This document shows, piece by piece, positions 48,766 through 61,244 of a stretch of 64,000 nt of DNA (within the stretch, counting starts at the first letter, position 1; each line of letters begins with the position of its first letter). The position numbers were made by a program, and so were the translations under genes. The DNA is from Paralvinella palmiformis (taxonomy: Eukaryota > Annelida > Polychaeta > Terebellida > Alvinellidae). Below the pieces are notes generated by a model that was given only the letters and a program-made list of their open reading frames with translations, was not told the DNA's origin and made no database searches. Location of the stretch: the NCBI GenBank assembly GCA_025642065.1, contig JAODUP010000510.1, positions 67,501-131,500 of the forward strand, in the 5' to 3' direction.

Positions 48766-49210
48766 ACACACAAACACACACACACACACACACACATACA
48801 AACACACACATTTAAGCGTATTTTCTTTCTTCAAAGTCTATATTGATTCGAGTTAACAGAAAACTGTTCAATATTTGTGGGAAAATGACAGACGAATATC
48901 AAATGATTGCAGATGAATACCGAAAACAAATACGTCTATGGAGAGGTAGAGATGGGGGGGAGGAAGCTGAAGAATCCAATTAGTTTTCGATCTATGCATA
49001 CATTTTTAGGCGACGTGACGTAAGTTGTTAGTCCGTCGGCGATTGACGTCATTGGTGGAGGTGCCGAAGCCATTCCGGTGAAGAAATGTGACACGGAATC
49101 ACTTGAGTTGGTGTCAGCTAAGGAAAGCTGACCAAACTAAAACACTGTCACTAATACCACAGAGAGAGAGGGGGGTGAGGGAGAGGGGGAGAGAGAGAGA
49201 GAGATAATAT
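48484..49210. other. Intergenic with TA-CA repeat
   Basis: (TA)n-(CA)n at about 48713-48810, TGACGTCA at 49044-49051 and a GA-rich patch at about 49160-49204. No gene. Confidence 0.5.
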
Positions 49211-49800
49211 CACTTGTCACATCTGATTGTGTTTAGCTCGACCACTCTAATGCCATCCAGATGTCGTTGGTCGCCGCCGACAGCACCTTGGCCTCGTAGT
49301 CCGGTCTTCGATAGAGGGGCCGGTTTCCGGAAAAAGACAACAGATCCAGACGATGTCGATTTCGGAGTTCGTCTTACGAACGGGGCGACTTTTGGCCAAG
49401 TTTTCCTTTCTTCCTGTTCATCCCGTTGCTAAGGAGGACGGACGTACGACGAGTTACCGACCATCGGTGGCGTTTTGGAGTCCATAACGGATTCCTGGCC
49501 CGTTCCCTATCCGGTTGCGCGGTGATGATTCACTGGAGACAATTAATGGCCTGTCAGCCGGCGGTTGGTAAGAAAGCCGACTTCCCGGGAAAGCCGACTC
49601 GGGAAGCCATTGTGCGGGAATACAATAAGACGAGCGAGTCGCTGGATAGAGATGGCCTGATCACCATCACCTGTCTGTACCAGACAGGTGATGAACGAAT
49701 GGATATTATTAGGGCGCATCACGGCGACGTGTCTAATTCTCTCGGTCAATGTCTCGATGAGGATACTGGTCCGTTTACCTGTTGATGTATATTGTAAAGG
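49211..49800. other. CpG-rich unique block with unrecognised frames
   Basis: Two plus-strand frames (49214-49432 and 49426-49785) of mixed composition and one minus-strand frame overlap here. None shows a known domain. A perfect inverted repeat CCTGTCTG/CAGACAGG is at 49671-49689. It might be exonic or regulatory; I make no gene call. Confidence 0.35.
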
Positions 49801-49917
49801 AGGAGGAGGCGTGCGTGTGCATGCGTGTGTGTGTGTGTGTATGTGTGTGTGTGGTTTTTTTCTGTGTGATGGTGAAATAGATGTTTAACATTGTAATCGG
49901 TACTGTTTGGTGATGTC

Positions 49918-49951
<34 letters not shown>

Positions 49952-50101
49952 TTGTCTTTTGGATCATCATTTATTTGACACAATACGTGTCTCTTACTGG
50001 TTAAGGATTTAATGAGATGTTCCAATTGATGATCATTATACTTTATTGTCAATTCATCACTATGTACCTCCTATAACCTCACTGTAGATCGAACCTTTCT
50101 C

Positions 50102-50161
<60 letters not shown>

Positions 50162-51360
50162 ATGTGTGCGCGTGTGTGTGTGTATGTGTGCGTGTGCGTG
50201 CGTGTGTGCGTGTGTGCATATGTACACACACATGTATATACTAAAGTCTTTGCCTTTTAATATAATGAAATAAAACTAAAATAAAATTAAATAAACACGG
50301 TCGCTGCTAAAAAGGATTCCCTGAAAACGTACCCCTTTGAACTCAGTCCATCAAAAGGACTAAAATATTTACAATATCAAATAAACCAGAACGTAAATGG
50401 AAAACAGATCGATCCTTGTCAGAAATCAACGAACAAAGGCAACTACTTGAGGCCAAATCTAGACAAAGCTCCTGCCATTCAACACCAATATGGAATGAAA
50501 TCAGAGATTTCTTTTTTGGAAAATTGCATCGAAATTAATACTCGCTATACGTCGGACAATTCGGCATTGGTAGTAATTTACCTCGACGAAGAATAATATT
50601 GTACCCTGATGGCCTACAGGGCAGACATTTTCTGCTAAGGACACAGGGAACCGGGTGGGTAGGTGGGTGCCTGATTCGGTGGCTGAAAGGGTGAGTGAGT
50701 GAGTGAGTGAGTGAGTGAGTATGATATTGAAAGTGATACTGTGTCTCGATCCAGGGACCTGGAAATCTGTAGCGCAGTGTTACCAACCACAACCCCTAGA
50801 TGAACGTTCTGAATATATTATCTGTAAAAGGCTAAGATGTGATGCCTATTTTGTATATTAGAAACATTGACCACCCTCTACCTTTTATATTGTGAGACTC
50901 TATATTTGATGGGTTCATAAACAAGCAAATAGACATATCTTTATCTAAAATCTGCCGTTCAGGAGCGAGGTATATACCCGCAGATGGGAGCTGGATAAAT
51001 GCTTGATACCGCGATAAACATGTCAAGGGCACATAACCCGTCGTGGATGTTGCTTTTGATCTGGACATTCTGTCTACATATTCATGAGCGGTGCGGCTAA
51101 TATATCGAATTGCTTGTTTCTGAAGATCTCTCCGGGAGACAGTTGTTGTTACATGAATTCATGAGTGAGATGAATGGAAGACAAGAAGCGCTCGCCTCAA
51201 GCTTGAACCTTACGTAAAGGAAGTTTTGTCTTGTTGATATCACGCAATAATAGACCAGAAGGAAACATTTATGAACAAGATTATCGATGGTAATGTTGCT
51301 TACTGGACCGTGATAAATATTGATTGATCATAAAAATTATGGAATTTTATATACCGGTAT

Positions 51361-51437
<77 letters not shown>

Positions 51438-51643
51438 GTGTGCTGGCGCGTGTGCGTAGGCTAGATGTTTTGTTGTCTAACCATCAATCAAATTAACCAG
51501 TTGTGTCTATAGACCACAGAGTACGTATTAATAAAATCAGTCGATGCTATCATGTGATCAATTTACAAAATTTTGTCATTAAGATTTTGTATACTCTCTG
51601 TTAGTTCATTTTCACGGACTGCTGAAACACACGGACGTAAACA

Positions 51644-51685
<42 letters not shown>

Positions 51686-53112
51686 CAGATCGCAGATAAA
51701 CTGGAGTGGCGGAGGAATTGTGGAGACTGATGCTGAGATTGGAGTTTATTTCTAAAATATTGTTTTTAAATATTTGACATCAATAACCTTTATTTAACTC
51801 GTTAGTGTTATTACTTCTACATAATTATTTTCATTTGTTTTAGATCTTTTTTATCTGTTATTATCATTCGTTCATCTTTTAATTTACGGCCACAAATTAA
51901 ATAGTAAGCTGACGTGAACGAAGCCAACACATCGTCACCAAATTTAGTTTATTTAGAAATCCAGAATCCTAATTTAAACAGTCCTCAAATCCTAACTTAG
52001 ATACTACTCTCGCGGCCAGTAGCCTTCCAGAAGACACACAGTCATATAACTCGGACCGGGATACGAGATTGCTGACAGTTTGTAAACAAAGCCCGTGGAA
52101 TGAAGACACAGAGATCGATTGTTAGATTAATCGATGAGATCAGTCATCGAGACAAGGAACCGACTGATCCCTGATTCGACTGATCTTCTGGTTGTTAATA
52201 GAAGCCTGATCCGTCTGGAGATAAATCTGGATCGTGGCTGGCTATGGTTAATTGTGGAGACTGATGCTGAGATTGGGGAGCGATGAGTGAGAAGACGGGG
52301 TATGTATTATACGAGTGATTATGACATAAAGGGGAGATCGATTACAACACGATCCTTACCGACGGATGTTTGACGGGTGTTCCGGACATCAGCGAATCTG
52401 ATCCCGACCAGCACTCTTTGTAATAGAATGGAAACACAAATAAATAGAGAGAAATCGACCTCCCCCTCGAATGAAGGACGCACCGGAGGATTGCTCCTTC
52501 TCGAAGAGAAGTGGCGGGCGTGTGTGTGTCTGTGTGTGTGTGGCACGCACGCGCCCGTGTGTGTATTTAGCCTAGACAGAGTAACTCACAGTCGTCAATA
52601 AGTAGAGTACCGTTAATTTGTACTGTAGCTATGGCTACACACGAGAGGCGTACAGTCGATAGCTAATGATTTCTCCTTTCGGCCCAGATCCCGGACAGCT
52701 CCTGGATATGTCGTGGCTCGGTTGGTAGTGCGCGGCACCACAGAACACCAGACCCACCGTGGGATTGATATACCGGCGTTAGCTTCGTCTGTGGGATGTT
52801 TGATGTCTTAGTAAAAGTCTTCGGCTCGATCATCTCATTTCTCTGGCCAGTACTCTGTCGGTCTGAAAGCGTAGCGAGTCTGAACGAAGGGATTGCTCAA
52901 TGGATCACTCCAGATTTCGGATGGCTTCCGGATTGACGGATTTAGGGAGATGATCTAAGAGAATCATTTGTCAAAGACGATGTACTTTAATCTGTTTGTA
53001 AAATGTTACTTTAGGAATGACTTGATAAATGACGGCTTTTAGATTGTCTATTAGAAAATATCCCAAATAATTGTTCAATGGATAATTAGGGGGCTGATTG
53101 ATTGGTTGATTT
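49801..53112. other. Intergenic with many microsatellites
   Basis: (GT)n at about 49815-49852, (AAT)n at 49918-49949, (TA)n-(GT)n at 50106-50220, (GAGT)n at about 50692-50720, (TA)n-(TG)n at 51364-51436 and (CA)n-(GA)n at 51642-51686. A phrase GGAGACTGATGCTGAGATTGG occurs at about 51721 and 52257. At 52700-52830 a head with GTGGCTCGGTTGGTAGTGCG and TGTGGGATGTTT suggests a family 2 SINE relic. No gene is supported. Confidence 0.45.
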
Positions 53113-53342
53113 AGTGAGTGAGTGAGTGAGTGAGTGTCTGATTGAGTGGGTGGGTGAATGAGAAAGGTGGGTGAATGAGTGTATGAGTAGGTGAATGAGT
53201 GGGTGGGTGAATGAGTGAGTGAGTACTCAACCGTACGTTTACATTTCACTTCTATATTTTGCCCATCAGCTGAACACGACAACCGCACCCCCAACGCACA
53301 CGCGCGCGCGCGCGCAAACACACACACACACACACACACACA
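53113..53342. repeat. GAGT/GGGT array and (CA)n
   Basis: Imperfect GAGT, GGGTGAATGA and GAGTA units at 53113-53224, followed after a spacer by GCGC and (CA)n at about 53300-53342. Confidence 0.85.
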
Positions 53343-53932
53343 CCCTCCCAAATATAGCCTTGACTTGTGAAACCCGCTGTCTTTCCTATTGATCTACACG
53401 GATCGCGGATCAAGGAGAAAACAATGCTTTGGTGACATAAAGATCTTTGCCAAAGGTACACAGCTGATTACATCGCCAATACGGCGAAACTATATATCCA
53501 GGTATGATCGATCGTTCTGCCTGGGAGGGGGGTGTGTAAATGTTTTATGATATCCATAAAAGGCCGGAATACAGAATATAGGCCGCTATACGGAGAGATT
53601 GACATCCCGACAACCGCTTAATCAGCTCAACGGAACCATAAGCGCATCATTATAAAGATACACAACATAAATTCTTAATTGGATACGGGCTTTTATGAGG
53701 TGAGCCAGTCTATGATATGATGTTCTATTAGTAAACAATGTTAGATAACATTAGGGTTAATACACCGATGACGTCCGACGTGAACGTATTATGTTATAAC
53801 GTGGAGATATTAAGGTTTTGTTAATAACACAGGTGTTTAATATTGAATTATTATCATAATAACGGATACAATAATGACCTTATAATACGATGATTTGTAA
53901 ACAGCTTGGAGTTGTCTTATAGATGACCACGG
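53343..53932. other. Intergenic, no gene seen
   Basis: Unique AT-rich sequence; nothing recognised. Confidence 0.5.
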
Positions 53933-53971
<39 letters not shown>

Positions 53972-53975
<4 letters not shown>

Positions 53976-54036
53976 TTCTATTTAGGTAGTGGTTATTTGG
54001 TCACAATTCGATAGGATTTATAAACATCACTAAAAC
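53972..54036 (+). mobile_element. Short copy of flank element E
   Basis: TTGTTTTCTATTTAGGTAGT, GGTTATTTGGTCACAATTC and TTTATAAACATCAC match the flank at 56811-56871 and the reverse of 6729-6780. To the left is (TA)n (53935-53971), which replaces the rest of E. Confidence 0.75.
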
Positions 54037-54042
54037 TGCCGT

Positions 54043-54174
54043 GATCTGACTTGGGTGTTTTACTCCCAAACTCCACGGCTGTAAGTGATCTGACTTGGGT
54101 GTTCTACTCCCAAACTCCACGGCTGTAAGTGATCTGACTTGGGTGTTCTACTCCCAAACTCCACGGCTGTAGGT
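54043..54174. repeat. 44-bp tandem triplication in the hairpin block
   Basis: GATCTGACTTGGGTGTT starts at 54043, 54087 and 54131, exactly 44 bp apart. The copies near 19199 and 56375 are single, so this is a local expansion. Confidence 0.9.
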
Positions 54175-54213
54175 GATTCGTATTTTGATTTTGCTTGGCG
54201 GCTTAGGGACTGG

Positions 54214-54234
54214 TGAGACATTACACATGTCTCA
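54214..54234. other. Perfect 8-bp hairpin in repeat R
   Basis: TGAGACAT (54214-54221), loop TACAC, ATGTCTCA (54227-54234). The same stem is present at 56457-56477 and at 19271-19290 (loop one base shorter). Stem conservation despite decay of the 19-kb copy may reflect function in the element, or chance. Confidence 0.6.
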
Positions 54235-55494
54235 GCAAGAAAAGTCGCCACTCTGGATTCAGTCCCCTGAAGAAACGTCCAGAGTTTGAATTCACGGTTC
54301 GAGATTCTCTGTGCCTGTGCCTTATTATACACAGCTAAAACACACATTGCCCGTGCCAGAGATTGAGGTTCGTGTTTTCTTTTTACCAATTTTGTAATAT
54401 TTGATATAAAGGGTTAGTGACGAGTAGGTCATAGAATTTATTGGATTTGTATGCTTATGAGGTATTTGACCCTCCAGCAAATATCACAAGGCATATTATG
54501 CTGCGGTTAAGATGTTCCCTTTTCTGTGCGTGGAGACTGTATGTTTCCAGGTCCATGCGTTCTAAGAAAAGTTGATCTAGAGCTGTATATTCCGTGCACT
54601 ATTTGCGTCTTTGGAGGCACGCCGTTTAAGTGTTTGGCCTGGTTATCCAACATTTAAATGACTGTAGCAGACACAGTACGCTCTTAAAGCATGTACTCCT
54701 GACTCAGGAATAGAAACACTGCATCGCATCTCGAGCGGTGGCATTGGACACAGCTCGTGTGGTTGGTGTGTTTTATATAACAAGTTTAGTTGTATATATA
54801 ATTCACCTTAGTTGTTTGTGGGAATAGAATTATCTTTCCTAGGTCCAGTTATGTCCAGTCTGTACTATGACATTCAAGGCTAACTTTAGTCTCCTTGTCA
54901 TTAATAAAACCCTATATTATAATTATAGTTTGTATAGCAGACATTAGGTCTGATTTGAAAATGTTAATATATAGAACGGCAATTCCGCCATAACGGTCTG
55001 CTAAGGCGCCGATGTAATAGTGACGAGTAGGTCATAGTATTTATTGGATTTGTATGTTTATGAGGTATTTGACCCTCCAGCAAATATCACAAGGCATATT
55101 ATGCTGCGGTTGAGAAAGTTCCGTTTTCTATGCGTGGAGACTATATTTCCCGGTCCCTGCATTCAAGAAAAGTTGATCTAGAGCTGTATATTCCGTGCAC
55201 TATTTGCGTCTTTGGAGGCACGCCGTTTAGATGTTTGGCCTGGTTATCCAGCATTTAAATGACTGTAGCAGACACAGTACGCTCTTAAAGCATGTACTCC
55301 TGACTCAGGAATAGAAAAACTGCATCGCATCTCGAGCGGTGACATTGGACACAGCTCTTGTCTTGTCTTGTTGAAGTTTGGGGTAGGAACCCCTGGCTGT
55401 CGCCTATTGGGCACAGCCACCTGGTGTTGGCTACTGTTGTTGTGACGAATGGCGTACTATGCAATGTTTGGCATGGTGGAACCTCAGTTTAGTA

Positions 55495-55655
55495 TAGAAG
55501 TCAATTTCGGAGGAGAAAAAACCTTACCAGTTGCCTGGTTGGACTAAAACCTCCTCCTACTATAATGTCGCGGCCGGGAACCTCCGGCCTCCCGAACAGC
55601 ACGGATTATGGGTACGGGGGCCCAAGCTCTTATCCACTAGTCCATAGGGGCGGTC
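55495..55655 (-). mobile_element. tRNA-like SINE, family 3, second copy
   Basis: On the minus strand: CTATGGACTAGTGGATAAGA (A-box-like), GGAGGTTCCCGGCC (damaged B box), TATAGTAGGAGG and CCAACCAGGCAACTGG. The same block order occurs at 3545-3705. It lies immediately 3' of the LINE fragment on the same strand, so LINE and SINE may have moved together. Confidence 0.6.
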
Positions 55656-55902
55656 TGATCTGTCCTTGGTATGTGTAGGGATCTTTCTGGAGAAGTGGAG
55701 TTATGATGTCTGGTAGAAATGTTGATTTCCTTATGAGCAACGCCGCTAGGTGGCGGTCTGGAAGTTTGTGGTCTTCCAGGCGGAGATGACCTTTAAGTGA
55801 TCTTCGGTGCTTCGGGTAGGCTGGGCAGTTCAGCAGATAATGTACCGGATCGTACACTTGTTGACAGTGCCGGCATAGTGTTTCGGGTGACGGGCTGGAC
55901 AC
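55630..55902 (-). pseudogene. C-terminal zinc-knuckle fragment of another LINE
   Basis: Ninety codons open with a C-x2-C-x7-H-x4-C knuckle (Cys10, Cys13, His21, Cys26) in LCRHCQQVYDPVHYLLNCPA, then a basic helix KHRRSLKGHL. This pattern is the C-terminal end of ORF2 in Jockey/I-type LINEs, where the knuckle follows RT and RNase H. No RT is visible upstream within repeat R, so only the tail survives. It is a different family from the two CR1/L2 copies, which lack this knuckle. Confidence 0.65.
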
Positions 55903-56586
55903 AGCTCGCGCGGTTGGTGGGTTTTATATAACAGCTTATATAATTCACCTTGGTTGTATGTGGGAATAGAATTATCTTTCCTAGGTCCAGTTATGTCCAG
56001 TTTGTACTATGACATTCAAGATTAGCTCTAATCTGCTTGTCATAAATAACATTTAAGAACTACAATAGTTAGAATAGCATAAATTAGGTCAGGTTTGAAA
56101 ATGATAGCATAGTTCAAACAGTATCGAAGCTATGACGCGCTATTACGGTCTGCTTCAGCGCAGATGTCAGTCTTTTAATAGTAATTAAGATAAACAGTTT
56201 TAATAGTAGTCGCTTCATGACGCCTGCCCGTTGTAAAAACTGATCTTTGAAGACAGTAACAATTGGGTTATATAGTTTATATAGTATTGCTTTGAAGAAA
56301 GATACAGCAATTAAAAAATAGCTATAAATAGGGCTGCTTAGATAATTAATCTAAACATTCTCACTACTGCCGTGATCTGACTTGGGTGTTCTACTCCCAA
56401 ACTCCACGGCTGTAGGTGATTCGCTTTTTGTTTTTGCTTGGTGGCTTAGGGACTGGTGAGACATTACACATGTCTCAGCAAGAAAAGTCGCCACTCTGGA
56501 TTCAGTCCCCTGAAGAAACGTCCAGAGTTTGAATTCACGGTTCGAGATTCTCTGTGCCTGTGCCTTATTATACACAGTCTAAAACA

Positions 56587-56588
<2 letters not shown>

Positions 56589-56622
<34 letters not shown>

Positions 56623-56640
56623 CATGCACTTGATAAAGGT
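56589..56640. repeat. (CA)n-(GA)n between R and E
   Basis: Short CA and GA tracts (to about 56622) join the end of repeat R to the second E element. Confidence 0.85.
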
Positions 56641-56654
56641 TTTTTATAACCAAA

Positions 56655-56875
56655 ACTAGTCGTGCTATTTGGGGGCTGAGTGAAAATACTATTATTTCTG
56701 TTATTGTCGGAGGTATTAGAATTATTATCATAATATATATTATATGTACTGATATATATGCTTTATTTCCAGTTATAGCTGCGTTATATATGTACTAATA
56801 TATAAAATTTGTTTTCTATTTAGGTAGTAGTCGTTTGGTCATAATTCTGTAATAATTATAAACATCACGAAAACC
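56655..56875 (+). mobile_element. Flank element E, longer copy
   Basis: Matches the reverse complement of 6729-6935 over about 200 bp and extends to TTATAAACATCACGAAAACC. It lacks the 85-bp units; where they join in the other copy, this one continues with AATAATTATAAACATCAC. Confidence 0.75.
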
Positions 56876-59800
56876 TGAGCCCACGCCTTTATTATATGTA
56901 ACATAAAACACGCATACACACCCGCACATGCACACGCACACACACGCGCATATTCATACATTCATTCATTCATTTCCTATTCACGATTTCCCCTGTGATT
57001 TCCGTTCACAATAATCCAAAGCTACATTATAACTATAACATGTACAAATAAACTATATTCAAATATATTCATATGCGGCCGACATCTATTTAGTGTTATT
57101 GTCCTGCCTTTATTACCGGCCATAGCTGAAGGATGTTTCATCTATTATTTCTTCCCATTACATTTTGATGTCCCTTGTCCCATTTAGTGTATCATGGAGA
57201 CAAAAGAGATAGAGTCAAACAATAACACTTATTATTTATGAGCAGTTTAAATAACGTGGGTATGGCCTATTTACGCGCGTACTCACATTCACACTCACAC
57301 ACGCATACACCGCGCAACACACACACAGACACACACACTCTCACACGCACCCATGCACATGATCACGCATACACAGACATACACGCATGCCCGCACACAC
57401 AGACACATACACTCACACAAACACACTCTCACACGCACGTACACACACACACATACAGACATACACGCATGCACGCACGTACACGCACACACACACACAG
57501 ATACACAGACACGAAATTATAATATCATTTGACAATATTATTCTACGCTCACCTTTCATTTTAAATAAGTGGAGCTCATTAACCTGGATCACTCCCCATT
57601 AATACACAGAGTACCAAGGACAGTCAGCAAGCATCGACGAAGAGCTAACTCTAAATACCGGAACCTCGCTATATTTAGAATAATTCGATTTAATGACGTC
57701 ATCGTAAATCCATTCGTCTAATTACGTATCATTGATAAAAGTCGGCAGATAACAATCAGAAGAATTCAGGATCTGAACGGATCAGAAAACGAACTTCGTT
57801 TAAAAATATATCACTAAAAATCAACATCCGTCGAACATCCCGAGTCGAACAGCCAACAGCAACACAAAGTGATGACGTATAAATACTTTGTGGAGAAAAG
57901 ACAGCGCGACCACAAATTACGTCAATATAAAAATTCAGCCATTTGGGAAAACAACCATTACCCAAAAAAACCCTGAAAATCTCAAGAAGCTAATACAATT
58001 TTAGTAAAGTGGCCACCCCCTCGTGTCCTCACTCCCCCACACACTCGACGCTACGCCAATGAATTCAGATTTCGCAATGCGACCATCTTTTATTCTTGTG
58101 GTTTTGTGTGTCTTCTCTTCTCTTCACCTAACATATCTGTTGACCACCAATTGTAACCGACTGAGGCTGAATTTAGGAGGATTTTTATTCCTCTGTTTTA
58201 TTCCTCACCATCCTCCGAGGATTGATAACGTTATGGTGAACTCCATTTTGACTTATATCGATGTGCGGCCTAACAAGCTTAACGAGTTCGTACTCGTTCA
58301 CTTCGTGATGAGGACTGGTACATTCCTCAACTCACGGTGGAGTGTTGCGCTTTTGTAGGCTTAGAATCCTAGGCAGCTAATCCAGATTGGCAATTATAAT
58401 CCAACTTATATTACTGACTTATAGCCAACGCGTTACGGAATTTTGGTGAATTCGAACCGAGAACCTTCCGGCTTCTGTCAAGACACTTCAATATTTAGTT
58501 ACCATGCCGAACCACTCTTTTTTGGTGATTACTTTCAGACATCGATATTTTCTTTTAAGTGCATAACATCCTCTCATCTGCTTTATTGAATACAATAACC
58601 TGTTGAATTCTGCTTCTGGCGCCATTCCACAACATCATTATCGGAATTCGATTAATTCGGCTGAAAGCCATTTATCGATTCGTTTTACATTTAGATTATA
58701 TCGCAAGTTCAACGCACTGCAAAGGCAGATGAATAACAAACAATAGAAACGGTGACGTGATCGAATTACAGGAAAGGCATCTCGAAAGGAGCGACCAACA
58801 TCCGGTCAAAATCGCCATTTTAATGACATTACCTTTAAACATGATGTTTCGTTGTGCTACGTTTCTCACAAATGGAGTATTGTTTCTGGCTCCATCGCGG
58901 AAAAACCACTCAATCATCACTGACTCGGGTGTGACGTCATATGAGTCCAGGACGATCATTGACCACGGTGGTTTTCACATGTAAACCGGCTTTGTTGACA
59001 TCTCAGAAGAATGGTTTGATTTAAATTGTTTTCGTAAAGCGCGTTCAGTTCTGTCATGAATCCAATAAAACTGGACATTTTATCGGCCACGTAACAGAAA
59101 GCTTCCCGAATGTGAATAAACGAGCCAACTCCGTGTTGGCTTCTACTACGTAATCCCTGATCGATCATCTGTCTGGTTTAATTCTTTTACAAATGGTTAT
59201 CATAAATATTTAAAACCGATGTCCCATTCCATCAACCGACAGGGATCTAAATTTAGGAAAAGCCTTGTCTATCGGTGTATATAATAGGAACTCGTACTAT
59301 CCTAGCCACCACCTGATAGGGACGTTGTTGGGGTCAGAATGATGAAGTTTACATCTAATAAACCACGAATTTCTTCACCATTCGACTAGCCATCGAATTG
59401 ACCAGCTGCTAAATGATCGAGATATAGCCATTGTTGACACGACATGGCAAGGTGGAACTTTGCGAAACATCTCCCACGATGTGGCTTCAAGTTAGTAACT
59501 GGATCTGCGCTATCTTTGAAAACCTTCGGCCTAATTGTAAAACGTGCGGTTCAGTACATCAATTTTTCTATCCATACCAAGATATTGCTTATTTTGTCAG
59601 ATAACTGACGTAAGTGGCTTATTTTGATAGCAAATATAGGTACGCTTTCCCTCAAATGGAAATGAGGAAGAGTCCGTCTATCTTAATGAGTTCGATCCGC
59701 AAAGTTTCGTTTACAGTATATTGGTAACTAGTATTGGTTGTTGCCTATTAATTAGCACAGTTGTTATTAACTGTTATATTTATGGATGACGCATTCACCG

Positions 59801-59930
59801 AGATGACAGTGTCGTGTCAGGTTTCTATAATCACCATTACATGTTTTGCTGTTCTTTTAGGAAGACGCCTTAATTGGGGATCGATAACAGTGCTGAAGAT
59901 GAGCAACTCAGGTGATGGCGAGGTCGGGGA
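56876..59930. other. Intergenic with a CA block
   Basis: (CA)n patches at about 56912-56950 and an imperfect CA/GC array at 57281-57512. TGACGTCA sites lie at 57694-57701 and 58932-58939. A minus-strand GGTTCTCGGTTCGAATTC B-box-like motif at about 58455-58475 may be an old SINE. Open frames at 58.02-58.36 kb and 58.7-59.2 kb are unrecognised. Confidence 0.45.
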
Positions 59931-59986
59931 TGCCAGGTGAGATACCTCTCTGCTAATACTGGCGTCTCACAGAATCTCTCTCTGTC

Positions 59987-60037
<51 letters not shown>

Positions 60038-61146
60038 CTGTTTAGTAGTGCCTCCTTTTAATCTTTCTTTACGACATGCGGGAAGATATAAATGCAAAAC
60101 CAGGAAACTTGAACCCGGGGGTGGGGTGGGGAGGAGGTCGCACGAAATGGAACAGTAAAATCGGTTAACGATATAGCCCGAAGTTGACGAGGTCCGCATG
60201 CACCGCCAAGGATAATTTTTCATCGCTCCCGAAATGTTCAGCGGGATTTACTGTGCAAGAAATAAATATCCCCAAGAAGCAATCTCATTTGTACCGAGTC
60301 ATGTCGACCCGGTTTCCATGGTAACGCGTAAAAATTAGAGCACCGTGTAAAACAGTAAATTGCCGGCCATATCTAGCTGAGTTTGTGATAGAGAGAGAGA
60401 GAGAGAGGAAATTGGGAATTTCTACCTACAATGTTCGAATACAATATAAAGCCGAGATGCTATATAACATCGAGGGCGTCTGTCTGTAAAACAGATTGCC
60501 TACCGAATTCGTCAACTTCGTGTTATTCTACCCGCCTCCGGGCTGTATTATCGTTCCAGAGGCGCCATTTGACCTGTTGTTGCCGTTTCGGATTACCTTT
60601 TATACCGAACCCCGACGGTTCGACATCGAATGTATCGCGCGTACAATTTTAATGAGCTTGGAATTGTCCCCGAGACAGCCGGTAATAACTCGAGTGATAA
60701 ATGCAGATATAGGCTAACGTGTGGCGTATAATGGTTGACTTCGTGACTTAATTATCTCTCTCCATCTCTCAGAACGTAGTTCGGGAATGATAACCCTGCG
60801 GGGTGCCGCTTGTATACGCGAGGGTCACTGAGTACGAATTTATTTGCAGGCGAACATCCCCCAACATGGTCCTACATTATCAACCGTATAGTGACGGACA
60901 GTGACGTACTGTCCCTTCAATATATATGACAGACACTCTGTGAGCATTGTTTCACACACATAATACCATTGTATCATCTGAGCTTATATAAACAAATACT
61001 GCTCAATTACTAGGCCAATGTATGAGAATGGTTTTGTTCATGTAGGATTGTCTAAGCCAAGGTATATGTATTATATACGAATTGTGTAGAGGTATTTGTT
61101 TCATTATGTGCACATCATTGTTTTCACGTGAATGAATGTGTGCGTG

Positions 61147-61192
<46 letters not shown>

Positions 61193-61207
61193 TGTTGGGG
61201 GGCTGCG

Positions 61208-61244
<37 letters not shown>

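Larger units (their letters stand above)
54037..56588 (-). repeat. Composite repeat R, copy 2
   Basis: Begins and ends with the same roughly 220-bp hairpin block (54037-54349 and 56366-56588). It holds two tandem versions of the GAGTAGGTCATAG block (about 54420 and 55024), a LINE C-terminal fragment (55630-55902), a family 3 SINE (55.5-55.65 kb) and a third block with CTATGACGCGCTATTACGGT (56130-56149). Terminal direct repeats resemble LTRs, but no LTR-element protein is present. Minus-strand frames in the two terminal blocks are conserved, which sets the strand shown. Confidence 0.75.

Noticed and set aside
49426..49785. 119-codon plus-strand frame in CpG-rich DNA
   Set aside because: Mixed composition but no recognised domain, an overlapping minus-strand frame and no splice or promoter context; kept only as part of a described block.
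54037..56588. LTR retrotransposon
   Set aside because: Terminal direct repeats exist, but there is no TG...CA terminus, primer-binding site, gag or pol frame; left as an unclassified repeat.
58023..58358. 111-codon plus-strand frame with hydrophobic N-terminal stretch
   Set aside because: Resembles a signal peptide by eye but lies in AT-rich unique DNA with no domain; not supported.
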